DNA of 64,000 bases, taken from contig NZ_LT828542.1 of assembly GCF_900170035.1 (NCBI RefSeq), forward strand, positions 229,994 to 293,993, written 5' to 3'. Below, one piece after another: positions 52,893 to 60,415 of the stretch. Origin of the DNA: Desulfamplus magnetovallimortis (lineage in GTDB: Bacteria; Desulfobacterota; Desulfobacteria; Desulfobacterales; Desulfobacteraceae). The position numbers and the translations under genes were made by a program. Each line of letters starts with the position of its first letter. The first letter of the stretch is position 1. The notes under the pieces were generated by a model. It ran no database searches and was not told where the DNA came from. It saw only the letters and a list, made by a program, of their open reading frames with translations.

Positions 52893-53831
52893 ATGCTGAA
52901 CTACACAATCAGGAGGCTTCTGCTGCTGATACCGCTCCTGTTTTTTATTTCAGTCATGATTTTCGGTATTTTAAAACTGACGCCCGGAGATCCGGCTGTT
53001 GTGCTTCTTGGAGAGAGAGCAACTGAAGAGGCACTGGAGCTTACGAGGGAAAAATATGCATTAAACAGCCCCTTTTACGTTCAGTATGTCAAAATGATGG
53101 GCAACTTTTTCACAGGTGAGCTTAAATCCATCTATTACAAAGAAAATGTCATAATGGTGGTGCTTAAAAAAATGATCCCGACACTGGAACTTGGATTAAC
53201 AGCATTGATGCTTGCAATCGCCGTTTCCATTCCAGCAGGGATCATTTCATCTGTGAAGAGAAATTCCATTTTTGATTATACATCCATGACAACTGCACTT
53301 TTTGGAATATCAATCCCTGTATTTTTTACAGGGATTTTGCTCATTTATCTCTTTGCAGTAAAACTTAAGGTGCTGCCTGCATCCGGATATGGTGGAAGTA
53401 TGTTTACAATTGAAGGATTGCGACATCTTGTCATGCCTGCTTTTGTACTCTCTTTTACAATGATGGCATCCACAACCCGCATTACCCGTTCATCCATGCT
53501 TGATCTTCTTCAGGAAGACTATATAAGAACAGCAAGAGCTAAAGGTGTCAAAGAGAACCAAGTTATTTTAAAACACGCCTTTAAAAATGCTCTTATGCCA
53601 ATTGCAACCAATGTGGGCAACCAGATTGCAAGATTGTTTGCAGGTGCAGTTTTAACGGAAACTGTATTTGCCTGGCCAGGTGTCGGACGACTTGCTGTCA
53701 ATGCAATCTTCAGGAGGGATGAGCCACTTGTTTTCGGATGTGTTCTGATTCTCTCGGTAATATATGTGGTTGTAAATCTTATGGTTGATCTCTTTTATGG
53801 AATCATAAACCCCCGGATACGATATGAATAA
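52893..53831 (+). CDS. dppB: Peptide ABC transporter permease DppB
   Basis: A 312-residue inner-membrane permease with six predicted helices. MLNYTIRRLLLLIPLLFFIS is the usual N-terminus. The EAA loop is DYIRTARAKGVKENQVILKH, then AFKNALMPI. The C-terminus has VFAWPGVGRLAVNAIFRRDE and VYVVVNLMVDLFYGIINPRI. GGAG precedes the ATG. It overlaps dppC by eight bases. With DppC it forms the channel for peptide uptake. Confidence 0.92.
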   Translation: MLNYTIRRLLLLIPLLFFISVMIFGILKLTPGDPAVVLLGERATEEALELTREKYALNSPFYVQYVKMMGNFFTGELKSIYYKENVIMVVLKKMIPTLELGLTALMLAIAVSIPAGIISSVKRNSIFDYTSMTTALFGISIPVFFTGILLIYLFAVKLKVLPASGYGGSMFTIEGLRHLVMPAFVLSFTMMASTTRITRSSMLDLLQEDYIRTARAKGVKENQVILKHAFKNALMPIATNVGNQIARLFAGAVLTETVFAWPGVGRLAVNAIFRRDEPLVFGCVLILSVIYVVVNLMVDLFYGIINPRIRYE

Positions 53832-54852
53832 TATCTTGAAAATAAAAACATTTTACCTTTTCATAATATCCGCACTTTTGCTTGCAGTAATTTCCCCAAA
53901 AGCAGAGATCGACTATATATCCTATGGAATCTTTGCACTTCTTACGCTTATTATCCTCCTGATATCCCTTGCCATTTACCGACACAAAAAGATCAATGCC
54001 ACCACAATAATAAAAGGGACAGGGGAACTTGTATGGCGTCGCCTGGCAAAGAACCGCACAGCAACAGCATCCATGATTATTCTCATTCTGCTTTCATTCC
54101 TTGCAATACTTGCTCCATTCATAACACCCCATGATCCACTTGAAACTGACTGGGGAGCACTCTCACAGGGCATATCATCAAGCCACTGGCTTGGGACAGA
54201 TGATATGGGACGCGATATCTTTGCAAGAAATCTCTTTGGAATCAGGGTTGCAATGGGGATAGGTGTAACTGCCGTAGTTCTGAACACACTCATCGGCACA
54301 TTGCTCGGGCTTCTGGCAGGCTATTATGGCGGTAAAACCGATAATGTGATCATGCGGCTGCTTGAGATATGGAATGCCATACCATTTATCCTCCTTGCCA
54401 TTGCAGTCATGGCTGCCCTTGGAACAGGAATCGGCAAACTTATACTGATTGTAAGCCTCTCCAACCTCATGGCATTTGCAAGAATCATAAGAGGATCGGT
54501 GATGACTGTTCGGGAATTTGACTATGTTGCTGCCGCAAAAGTAATCGGCATAAAGGATTTTCATATCATTATCCGCCATATAATTCCCAACTGCATATCC
54601 CCCATACTTGTGCTTGCAAGTCTCAGCATAGGAGAAACCATTCTTGTAATTGCAGGACTTTCCTTTCTCGGGCTTGGGATTCAGCCACCAATGCCAAGCC
54701 TTGGAGGAATGCTATCCAACGGCCAGCAGTTTCTCCATGAAAATCTTCTTATGTCCATTGTTCCAGGAGTGACCATTCTTCTTATCGTGCTATCATTCAA
54801 CCTTTTTGGAGATGGAGTAAGGGATGCCCTTGACAGTCGGCTTGAATCATAA
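53824..54852 (+). CDS. dppC: Peptide ABC transporter permease DppC
   Basis: A 342-residue permease. Two or three N-terminal hydrophobic helices not found in the shorter DppC proteins (about 9-50) precede the family start VWRRLAKNRTATASMIILIL. HDPLETDWGALSQGISSSHW, then LGTDDMGRDIFARNLFGIRV, and the EAA loop REFDYVAAAKVIGIKDFHII identify the family. The end reads FLGLGIQPPMPSLGGMLSNG. It overlaps dppB at its start and dppD at its end. Confidence 0.92.
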   Translation: MNNILKIKTFYLFIISALLLAVISPKAEIDYISYGIFALLTLIILLISLAIYRHKKINATTIIKGTGELVWRRLAKNRTATASMIILILLSFLAILAPFITPHDPLETDWGALSQGISSSHWLGTDDMGRDIFARNLFGIRVAMGIGVTAVVLNTLIGTLLGLLAGYYGGKTDNVIMRLLEIWNAIPFILLAIAVMAALGTGIGKLILIVSLSNLMAFARIIRGSVMTVREFDYVAAAKVIGIKDFHIIIRHIIPNCISPILVLASLSIGETILVIAGLSFLGLGIQPPMPSLGGMLSNGQQFLHENLLMSIVPGVTILLIVLSFNLFGDGVRDALDSRLES

Positions 54853-55942
54853 AAAAATAACAAATGAGAGTGGTGCTCCGAATAACGGCCATGTCAGACC
54901 AGCTGACACAACAAATCTTAAAAATCCTTTAAAAACAAAGATTTACAAAGATTTTCCAACAAAATGTACAGATAATGATGATCTACTGCTTCAGATAGAG
55001 AATCTTAAAACCTTTTTCCACACAGAAGACGGATTAATCCGCGGTTGTGATGGTGTAAGCTACAGCGTCAAAAAAGGTCAGACCCTTGCTGTGGTGGGAG
55101 AATCAGGTTCCGGCAAATCAGTTACTGCCATGTCAATACTGAAACTCATACCCGATCCGCCAGGTAAAATTGCAGGTGGCAGAATACTTTTCAAGGGAAA
55201 TGATCTTCTCTCCTTTACTCCTGATGAGATGCGCAAAATCAGAGGCAATGAAATTGCCATGATATTTCAGGAGCCAATGACATCCCTTAACCCTGTCATG
55301 ACTGCCGGAGAACAGATAAGTGAAAGCCTCATTCTTCATCGGGGCTTTAACAAAAAAGAGGCTATGTCAAATGCTGTTGAGCTTCTATCACTTGTTGGCA
55401 TTCCGGCTCCGGAAACCCGTGCCGGGGAGTATCCACACCAGTTGAGCGGTGGAATGCGCCAGAGGGTGATGATAGCAATTGCCCTTGCCTGCCGTCCGGA
55501 TCTACTTATTGCTGATGAACCAACAAGCGCACTTGATGTAACAATACAGGCACAGATCCTGCGTCTTATAAAAAAACTGCAAAAACAGTTCGGTATGGCA
55601 GTCATCCTTATTACCCATGACATGGGTGTGGTTGCTGAAACAGCAGATATGGTTGCAGTCATGTACTGCGGCAGGATTGTGGAGTATGGAACCAGCCACG
55701 ATATTTTTTTCAGCCCAAGACATCCATATCTTAAGGGACTTCTTCGCTCTGTTCTTAATATTGATAATGAGGAAGATGATCTCTACATAATTGAAGGCAA
55801 CATTCCAGATCCACTTAACCTTCCTGAAGGTTGCCCCTTTGAACCAAGATGCCCTGAAAAAATGGATATATGCACAAAACAGCGCCCTGAACCCTTTTTC
55901 TTTGGCAATGTACATTATGCCTGCTGCTGGCTCCATGCATAA
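54824..55942 (+). CDS. dppD: Peptide ABC transporter ATPase DppD
   Basis: A 372-residue ATP-binding subunit. [20 protein letters not shown] at about 50-69 is the normal family start. Walker A is GESGSGKS, signature [10 protein letters not shown], Walker [15 protein letters not shown] and the H-loop ITHDMGV. The C-terminal oligopeptide/dipeptide motif ([20 protein letters not shown]) carries the four-cysteine region. The first 48 residues have no family match; their DNA (54883-54930) resembles family B (ATAACGGCCATGTCAGACC). The ATG at 54824 overlaps dppC; another start nearer to LLLQ would have to be non-ATG. Confidence 0.9.
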   Translation: MPLTVGLNHKKITNESGAPNNGHVRPADTTNLKNPLKTKIYKDFPTKCTDNDDLLLQIENLKTFFHTEDGLIRGCDGVSYSVKKGQTLAVVGESGSGKSVTAMSILKLIPDPPGKIAGGRILFKGNDLLSFTPDEMRKIRGNEIAMIFQEPMTSLNPVMTAGEQISESLILHRGFNKKEAMSNAVELLSLVGIPAPETRAGEYPHQLSGGMRQRVMIAIALACRPDLLIADEPTSALDVTIQAQILRLIKKLQKQFGMAVILITHDMGVVAETADMVAVMYCGRIVEYGTSHDIFFSPRHPYLKGLLRSVLNIDNEEDDLYIIEGNIPDPLNLPEGCPFEPRCPEKMDICTKQRPEPFFFGNVHYACCWLHA

Positions 55943-55990
55943 AAAAGGCTGTAATTGGCAATGTCAGAGACCATCAATAAATGAAAAGTA

Positions 55991-57178
55991 ATGACAAAAA
56001 ACATGAACTCCCAAAATAACACTGAAAAAGTACTTTCTGTAAGGGGTCTTAAAGTCTATTTTCCCGTAAAAAAAGGAATCTTCAAAAAAACAGTCGGCCA
56101 TGTCAAAGCTGTTGATGGTGTCTCTTTTGATATCTACAGAGGAAAAACTCTGGGGCTTGTGGGCGAATCCGGCTGCGGCAAAACAACTGTTGCCAAGGCA
56201 ATTGTAAAACTTGTCCATGCCCATGAAGGTGAAGTGATATGCAAGGGGACAGACCTATTAACAGCTAAACCGTCAAAGCTCAGGGAGCTTAGAAAGCATA
56301 TCCAGATGATATTTCAGGATCCGTTCTCATCCCTTGATCCTAAAATGACTGTGGGCAATATTATAGGAGAAGCTGTAAAATTTCACAGACCAGATGAAGA
56401 TACGGAAAAACTGGTACTGAATTATATGGAGATCACAGGACTTAGGGGAGAGTATTATAAGCGTTATCCCCATGAATTCTCCGGCGGGCAGCGCCAAAGA
56501 ATTGGTATTGCAAGGGCACTTGCAACAGAGCCTTCTATTGTGGTTGCAGATGAACCGGTCTATGCCCTTGATGTCTCTGTTCAGGCAAAGGCGTTGAATC
56601 TTATGAAGAACCTTCAGCAACGCCTTGATCTTTCATATCTTTTTATCACCCACGATCTTTCAGTTGTAAAGCACATTTCCCATCAAATTGCTGTTATGTA
56701 TCTTGGGAGTATTGTGGAAATTTTCAATTCAAAAGATCTTAAAAATAAAACAGTTCACCCTTACACCAGGGCACTGATTTCAAGCATACCATCTTCGACT
56801 CCTGGACAAAAACGCGAAGAGATTATTCTTCAAGGAGAAATTCCCTCTCCCATGAATGCTCCGCCGGGCTGTAAATTCCAGACAAGATGTCAATATAAAA
56901 CTTCCATATGCGAAAAGGTGAAACCGGAACTTGAACCGATCAACTCATCTTCAATCTCCAGCGCGCAAAAATCACCACTGGGAGCATCAAACCTACCACC
57001 GGTGCAATCACACAATTCAGTTTCAACCATGCCAAACAGAAATAAACATTTACAGGGAAATATACCAGCCTCTGAATTAACCCATCTTGTTGCATGCCAC
57101 AACTGGCGATCTCTGCCCTTCAATATAGACAATCTGCACTTCAATATAGACAAAAAAGCTGGAAACATTGCTCCATGA
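55991..57178 (+). CDS. dppF: Peptide ABC transporter ATPase DppF
   Basis: A 395-residue ATP-binding subunit. VRGLKVYFPVKKGIFKKTVG opens the domain, Walker A is GESGCGKT, the Q-loop MIFQDPFSSLDPKMTV, signature HEFSGGQRQR and H-loop ITHDLSV. Walker B reads VVADEPVYALDVS, with tyrosine where most have serine. The four-cysteine motif GCKFQTRCQYKTSICEKVKP is interrupted by a low-complexity insert of about 50 residues before the final HLVACHNW. It is co-transcribed with dppD and overlaps the C26 hydrolase gene (ATGA). Confidence 0.9.
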   Translation: MTKNMNSQNNTEKVLSVRGLKVYFPVKKGIFKKTVGHVKAVDGVSFDIYRGKTLGLVGESGCGKTTVAKAIVKLVHAHEGEVICKGTDLLTAKPSKLRELRKHIQMIFQDPFSSLDPKMTVGNIIGEAVKFHRPDEDTEKLVLNYMEITGLRGEYYKRYPHEFSGGQRQRIGIARALATEPSIVVADEPVYALDVSVQAKALNLMKNLQQRLDLSYLFITHDLSVVKHISHQIAVMYLGSIVEIFNSKDLKNKTVHPYTRALISSIPSSTPGQKREEIILQGEIPSPMNAPPGCKFQTRCQYKTSICEKVKPELEPINSSSISSAQKSPLGASNLPPVQSHNSVSTMPNRNKHLQGNIPASELTHLVACHNWRSLPFNIDNLHFNIDKKAGNIAP

Positions 57179-57894
57179 AACCTGTAATCGGTATTACAAC
57201 CCATCTTGATAACAGCCGCCCCCAAAAGATATATGCTGCTGTCAGCAACAGTTATGTTCAATCAATTTTAATGGCAGGTGGGATTCCTGTAATGCTCCCT
57301 GTGGTTGAAGATCAGGATATGGCAGCAGAATACCTTTCTGTTATTGACGGACTGCTTCTGTCAGGTGGAGAAGATGTATGCACAATGGTCTATGGAGAGA
57401 ACCCCATAAAAGAGGTTGAGATGTTCTGCCCCCAGCGGGACAGCTTTGAAATAAATCTTTTTGCTGCGGCAATTGAACAGAACATGCCGGTACTTGGAAT
57501 ATGTAGGGGACTTCAGGTTATGAATACAGCACTTGGCGGGACTTTATATCAGGATATCTTCACCCAGTGCAAAAATATCCTTGGGCACCTGCCAAGACGA
57601 CTTCCTGTTGATACTCTCTACCACACAATAAGCATCAAAGAGGATTCCATACTCTTTGATATTTTCGGCAAAAATGAGCTTCGGGTAAACTCATACCACC
57701 ATCAGGCAGCAAAAGATGTGGCTGATGCCTTCAGACCAACTGCTTTTTCAACGGATAATATCATTGAAGGAATTGAACATTTAAGCAGAACATTTGTAAT
57801 AGGAGTGCAGTGGCATCCGGAGGATCTGACTGTCAAGCACCCCCATTTTATAAAACTTTTTAAAGCTCTTGTTGATGCTGCATCCCGGGACTGA
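57175..57894 (+). CDS. Class C26 gamma-glutamyl hydrolase / PuuD-like
   Basis: A 239-residue glutamine-amidotransferase-fold hydrolase. MKPVIGITTHLDNSRPQKIY, then VIDGLLLSGGEDVCTMVYGE and PVLGICRGLQVMNTALGGTL (nucleophile Cys in GICRG) and FVIGVQWHPED (His, Glu) complete the triad. PuuD-type enzymes cleave gamma-glutamyl bonds, for instance gamma-glutamyl-GABA. The start overlaps the stop of dppF, so it is translationally coupled to the peptide transporter and may act on imported gamma-glutamyl peptides. Confidence 0.88.
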   Translation: MKPVIGITTHLDNSRPQKIYAAVSNSYVQSILMAGGIPVMLPVVEDQDMAAEYLSVIDGLLLSGGEDVCTMVYGENPIKEVEMFCPQRDSFEINLFAAAIEQNMPVLGICRGLQVMNTALGGTLYQDIFTQCKNILGHLPRRLPVDTLYHTISIKEDSILFDIFGKNELRVNSYHHQAAKDVADAFRPTAFSTDNIIEGIEHLSRTFVIGVQWHPEDLTVKHPHFIKLFKALVDAASRD

Positions 57895-57951
57895 TAGAAA
57901 AGACAAAAGACTTCAACATCAACAGTGCCTTCGGTTCAAAATTTCTTGAAC

Positions 57952-58125
57952 CTACTTGATTATGTTTTCTGGTTTAATTCCAGTGGAATCAGATTTTTCT
58001 ACCTGTTTTCCCGTCACCTGACAGGAATTTCTCATTCATGTTGAAATTCCCATTTTGGGAAGAATATAGAGCTGCATCAACAGATACACTCCAATAATAA
58101 CAATAAAAAGGACTATTTCCTGCAT
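57952..58125 (-). CDS. Small membrane selenoprotein candidate (in-frame UGA at 58036-58038)
   Basis: The ATG at 58125 has a perfect AAGGAGG nine bases upstream. Twenty-nine codons encode MQEIVLFIVIIGVYLLMQLY, then ILPKMGIST, one transmembrane helix. A TGA follows, and the frame stays open for 27 more codons (MRNSCQVTGKQVEKSDSTGI, then KPENIIK) to a TAG at 57952. Immediately after the UGA is a hairpin matching a bacterial SECIS element. If UGA is selenocysteine, the 57-residue protein has a U-x4-C motif (Sec30, Cys35) just past the membrane helix, suggesting a redox role at the membrane. If UGA stops translation, a 29-residue membrane peptide results. Genes for SelA, SelB, SelC and SelD are not in this window. 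Confidence 0.75.
58008..58038 (-). promoter_or_regulatory. Candidate bacterial SECIS element
   Basis: On the minus strand, after TGA (58038-58036) and eight bases, TTCCTGTC pairs with GACGGGAA around the loop AGGT (58019-58016). The stem is eight pairs, one of them G-U. The loop begins 16 bases after the UGA; in E. coli fdhF the equivalent loop AGGUCU begins 17 bases after. A guanine in the first two loop positions, which SelB reads, is present. Confidence 0.75.
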
Positions 58126-58418
58126 TATGGGTGACCTCCTTCTATTATGAAATAAATTATTTTTATTTATCCTGACTTTACCGTGAAAATACCCCTCATC
58201 ATTTTCATAATCGGGGGTGGCACTGCAAAGACAAGGCATTCCTTGTCTCTACTGCCATGATGGTTTAATCCATTCAACCAGATGCTGTTAAATTCAATAA
58301 CCATCTTATGATCACTCAAGTTCATGAAAGTCAGAATATGTTTTAACGCTAAATGTATGCACTACAAATAAGGATACAAGGGCACAAATCATATTTTTCA
58401 ACAATTTAAAGGATTAAA
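58126..58418. repeat. Gap with family C fragment and family E palindrome
   Basis: TTTACCGTGAAAATACCCCT (58176 on) to TAATCGGGGGTGGCA is a reverse, shortened family C unit. AAGACAAGGCATTCCTTGTC, then TCTAC at 58227-58251 is a family E copy. They separate the selenoprotein start from the divergent Cys-rich gene. The region also holds the promoters of both. Confidence 0.65.
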
Positions 58419-58625
58419 ATGCAAATGGGTAAATGCCGAAACCACCCGGACAGGGAGACACCATACCAGTGCATGAAACACAACTATTTTCTATGTAACG
58501 AATGCCTTCAATGCAGTGACCCCGATATTTACTGCAAATTCAGATCATCATGCCCTATTCACTTCTCTTCCAAAAAAGGCTTTGACAAGGAAGAAGAGAA
58601 AGAAAAGACAGAGATCAACGGATAG
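58419..58625 (+). CDS. Cys/His-rich small zinc-binding protein
   Basis: A 68-residue protein with seven cysteines and several histidines: CRNHPDRETPYQCMKHNYFL, then CNECLQCSDPDIYCKFRSSC and PIHF. The spacing CxxH...CxxH...CxxC resembles a B-box-like zinc finger. Small proteins of this pattern are familiar in sulfate-reducing deltaproteobacteria but have no assigned role. The tail is a charged run (KEEEKEKTEING). It precedes the Nudix gene by about 40 bases on the same strand, so they are likely co-transcribed. Confidence 0.7.
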   Translation: MQMGKCRNHPDRETPYQCMKHNYFLCNECLQCSDPDIYCKFRSSCPIHFSSKKGFDKEEEKEKTEING

Positions 58626-58664
58626 ATCATTGATGAAAACAATGACAGATTGACGAGGAAAAAG

Positions 58665-59207
58665 ATGACTATTAATTTCTGTTCCAACTGTGGCGGTCCA
58701 ATGGAACAACGTATTCCCGAAGCAGATGACCACATAAGATCTGTTTGCAAACACTGCGGATTTATACACTATCTAAACCCCAAAACAGTGGTTGGGACAA
58801 TTCCTGAATATAAGGATAAAATCCTTTTATGCCGCAGAAATATTGAACCACAAAAAGGTAAATGGACTTTACCGGCAGGTTATCTTGAAAACGGCGAAAG
58901 CGTTCAGGACGGTGCGGCAAGAGAAACCCTTGAGGAGACCCTTGCAAACGTTAAAATAATTGAGCCATACCGAATGTTCAACATTGTACATGTTAACCAG
59001 ATCTATGTTATGTTCAGAGCCACTCTTCCCTCACCGGAATTTGGCCCCACAAAGGAGAGCATGGATGTTCGTCTCTTCCATGAAAAAGATATTCCATGGG
59101 AAAACATAGCATTCAAGGTCATAAAAGAGACCCTTAGAAATTATTACTGTGACAAAAAGAAAGGTATATACCCATTCAAGGTTGGGGATATTCATCGACA
59201 CAGTTGA
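58665..59207 (+). CDS. Nudix hydrolase with zinc ribbon
   Basis: A 180-residue protein. MTINFCSNCGGPMEQRIPEA, then VCKHCGFIHYLNPK is an N-terminal CxxC...CxxC zinc ribbon. The Nudix box is GYLENGESVQDGAARETLEE, then TLA, with the catalytic RExxEE glutamates in place. This domain order resembles NudC-like and ADP-ribose or NAD(H) pyrophosphatases. The substrate is not known. ATG at 58665 is preferred to 58650 since the zinc ribbon starts there and an AGGAAA lies upstream. It follows the Cys-rich mini-protein gene. Confidence 0.85.
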   Translation: MTINFCSNCGGPMEQRIPEADDHIRSVCKHCGFIHYLNPKTVVGTIPEYKDKILLCRRNIEPQKGKWTLPAGYLENGESVQDGAARETLEETLANVKIIEPYRMFNIVHVNQIYVMFRATLPSPEFGPTKESMDVRLFHEKDIPWENIAFKVIKETLRNYYCDKKKGIYPFKVGDIHRHS

Positions 59208-59716
59208 AATTTTCTGCTTCATTTTTTAGCATCCTTCATATGACCTCAAAAGTACTTTACACTTTGAAAATGATACTCCCTTAAAAATGGGTCTATCTTT
59301 CTGAAAAGTGTAAAGAGGTGAATGAAGCATGCCCATTTTTTTAAGGAGCATTTCCTGTTCAATTTTCTGCCTGCACATCTGGCAACATCTTTTATAAGAA
59401 AGTCCATGTCTTTTAAGGCTCTAAATAACTTGCCCATTTAAACCAGAGAACCCGGGCATCCCGCCCGCTTCATTAATCAAAATGGGAATGTTATTTCGTG
59501 CTCATTCCTTATTGCAAACATTATGACAGAGTTTATCACTTTAGCCACCTTTGTGAATAAAAAATTGATAAATCATTAACAGTCAAAAGTGTTTGGAATT
59601 TGTTTGAAATCATATTTGCTTTATGGTTAAATACCAGCAATCTTTTAACAAAGAGGTACCCATTAATAACCTTTCTATTCAACTTTTTAATCCAAATACA
59701 AAACAAGGAGAATTTA
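59208..59716. repeat. Gap with family D element (59228-59333) and a GC hairpin
   Basis: Family D has ends AGCATCCTTCAT and ATGAAGCATGCC and inner arms TTTACACTTTGA and AAAAGTGTAAA. At about 59449-59468 CCGGGCATCCCGCCCGC, followed by TTCATTAATCAAAAT and TTATTTCGTGCTCATTCCTT, repeats the segment seen at 46.62-46.79 kb. The rubrerythrin ribosome binding site AAGGAG is at 59705-59710. Confidence 0.7.
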
Positions 59717-60238
59717 ATGAGCAAGACAACCGAAAATCTCAAAGCAGCATTTGCAGGTGAATCCCAGGCACGGAATAAATATACCTATTTTGCAGAAGTT
59801 GCAAAAAAAGAGGGCTACCATTACATTGCAAAGGTCTTTGAAGAGAGTGCAGATAATGAGAAACGACATGCAAAGGATCATTTCAAGCTGCTTGGAGGGA
59901 TAGGTGATACAGTTGCAAACCTTAAGGAGGCAATTGCAGGTGAGGATTATGAAACTGTTACCATGTACCCTGATTTTGCAAAAGATGCAGAAGAAGAGGG
60001 AAACAAGGAGGCTGCCAACCTTTTCAAACAGATAGGCAAAATTGAAGCACTTCACAGAGACCGCTATAAAAGATGCCTTGAAATGGTAGAAAAAGGGACA
60101 GTCTTTAAGAGGGAAAAACCCATAAAATGGAAATGCAGCCTTTGCGGATATACCCATGAAGGAACAGAGCCACCTCCGCAATGCCCAAGCTGCAAACATC
60201 CTAAAGAGTATTATGAACCTGCAAGTATGGATATTTAA
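59717..60238 (+). CDS. Rubrerythrin
   Basis: A 173-residue di-iron peroxidase. MSKTTENLKAAFAGESQARN, then KYTYFAEVAKKEGYHYIAKV and FEESADNEKRHAKDHFKLLG carry the ExxxAR and ExxH iron ligands. LFKQIGKIEALHRDRYKRCL is the second half. The C-terminal rubredoxin-like domain is KWKCSLCGYTHEGTEPPPQC, then PSCKHPKEYY. It reduces hydrogen peroxide in strict anaerobes. The ATG at 59717 has a perfect AAGGAG. It fits with the Nudix and Cys-rich genes as a stress-response neighbourhood. Confidence 0.95.
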   Translation: MSKTTENLKAAFAGESQARNKYTYFAEVAKKEGYHYIAKVFEESADNEKRHAKDHFKLLGGIGDTVANLKEAIAGEDYETVTMYPDFAKDAEEEGNKEAANLFKQIGKIEALHRDRYKRCLEMVEKGTVFKREKPIKWKCSLCGYTHEGTEPPPQCPSCKHPKEYYEPASMDI

Positions 60239-60361
60239 AAACACTTTTGGCACCTTCATTTCTTGCTTGACGCTTTCATAAACTATTGCATTGTCAGCAC
60301 TTGATTTTAGGGTAGCACTTGATTTTAGGGTTCTCAGATAAAATCATCAGATGAAAACCCG

Positions 60362-60386
60362 GTAGAGACAAGGCATGCCTTGTCTC
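60362..60386. repeat. Family E palindrome copy
   Basis: GAGACAAGGCATGCCTTGTC and TC form a 22-base perfect palindrome at 60365-60386, preceded by GTA as in the copy at 52.7 kb. It lies between rubrerythrin and the SWIM gene, where it may end the rubrerythrin transcript. Confidence 0.85.
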
Positions 60387-60415
60387 TCAAAAAAACGCAA
60401 CACATGAAATGAAGG

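Noticed and set aside
58126-58239. Longer reading of the small membrane protein (start at 58239)
   Set aside because: The extension is translated family C repeat, and the AAGGAGG directly precedes the ATG at 58125.
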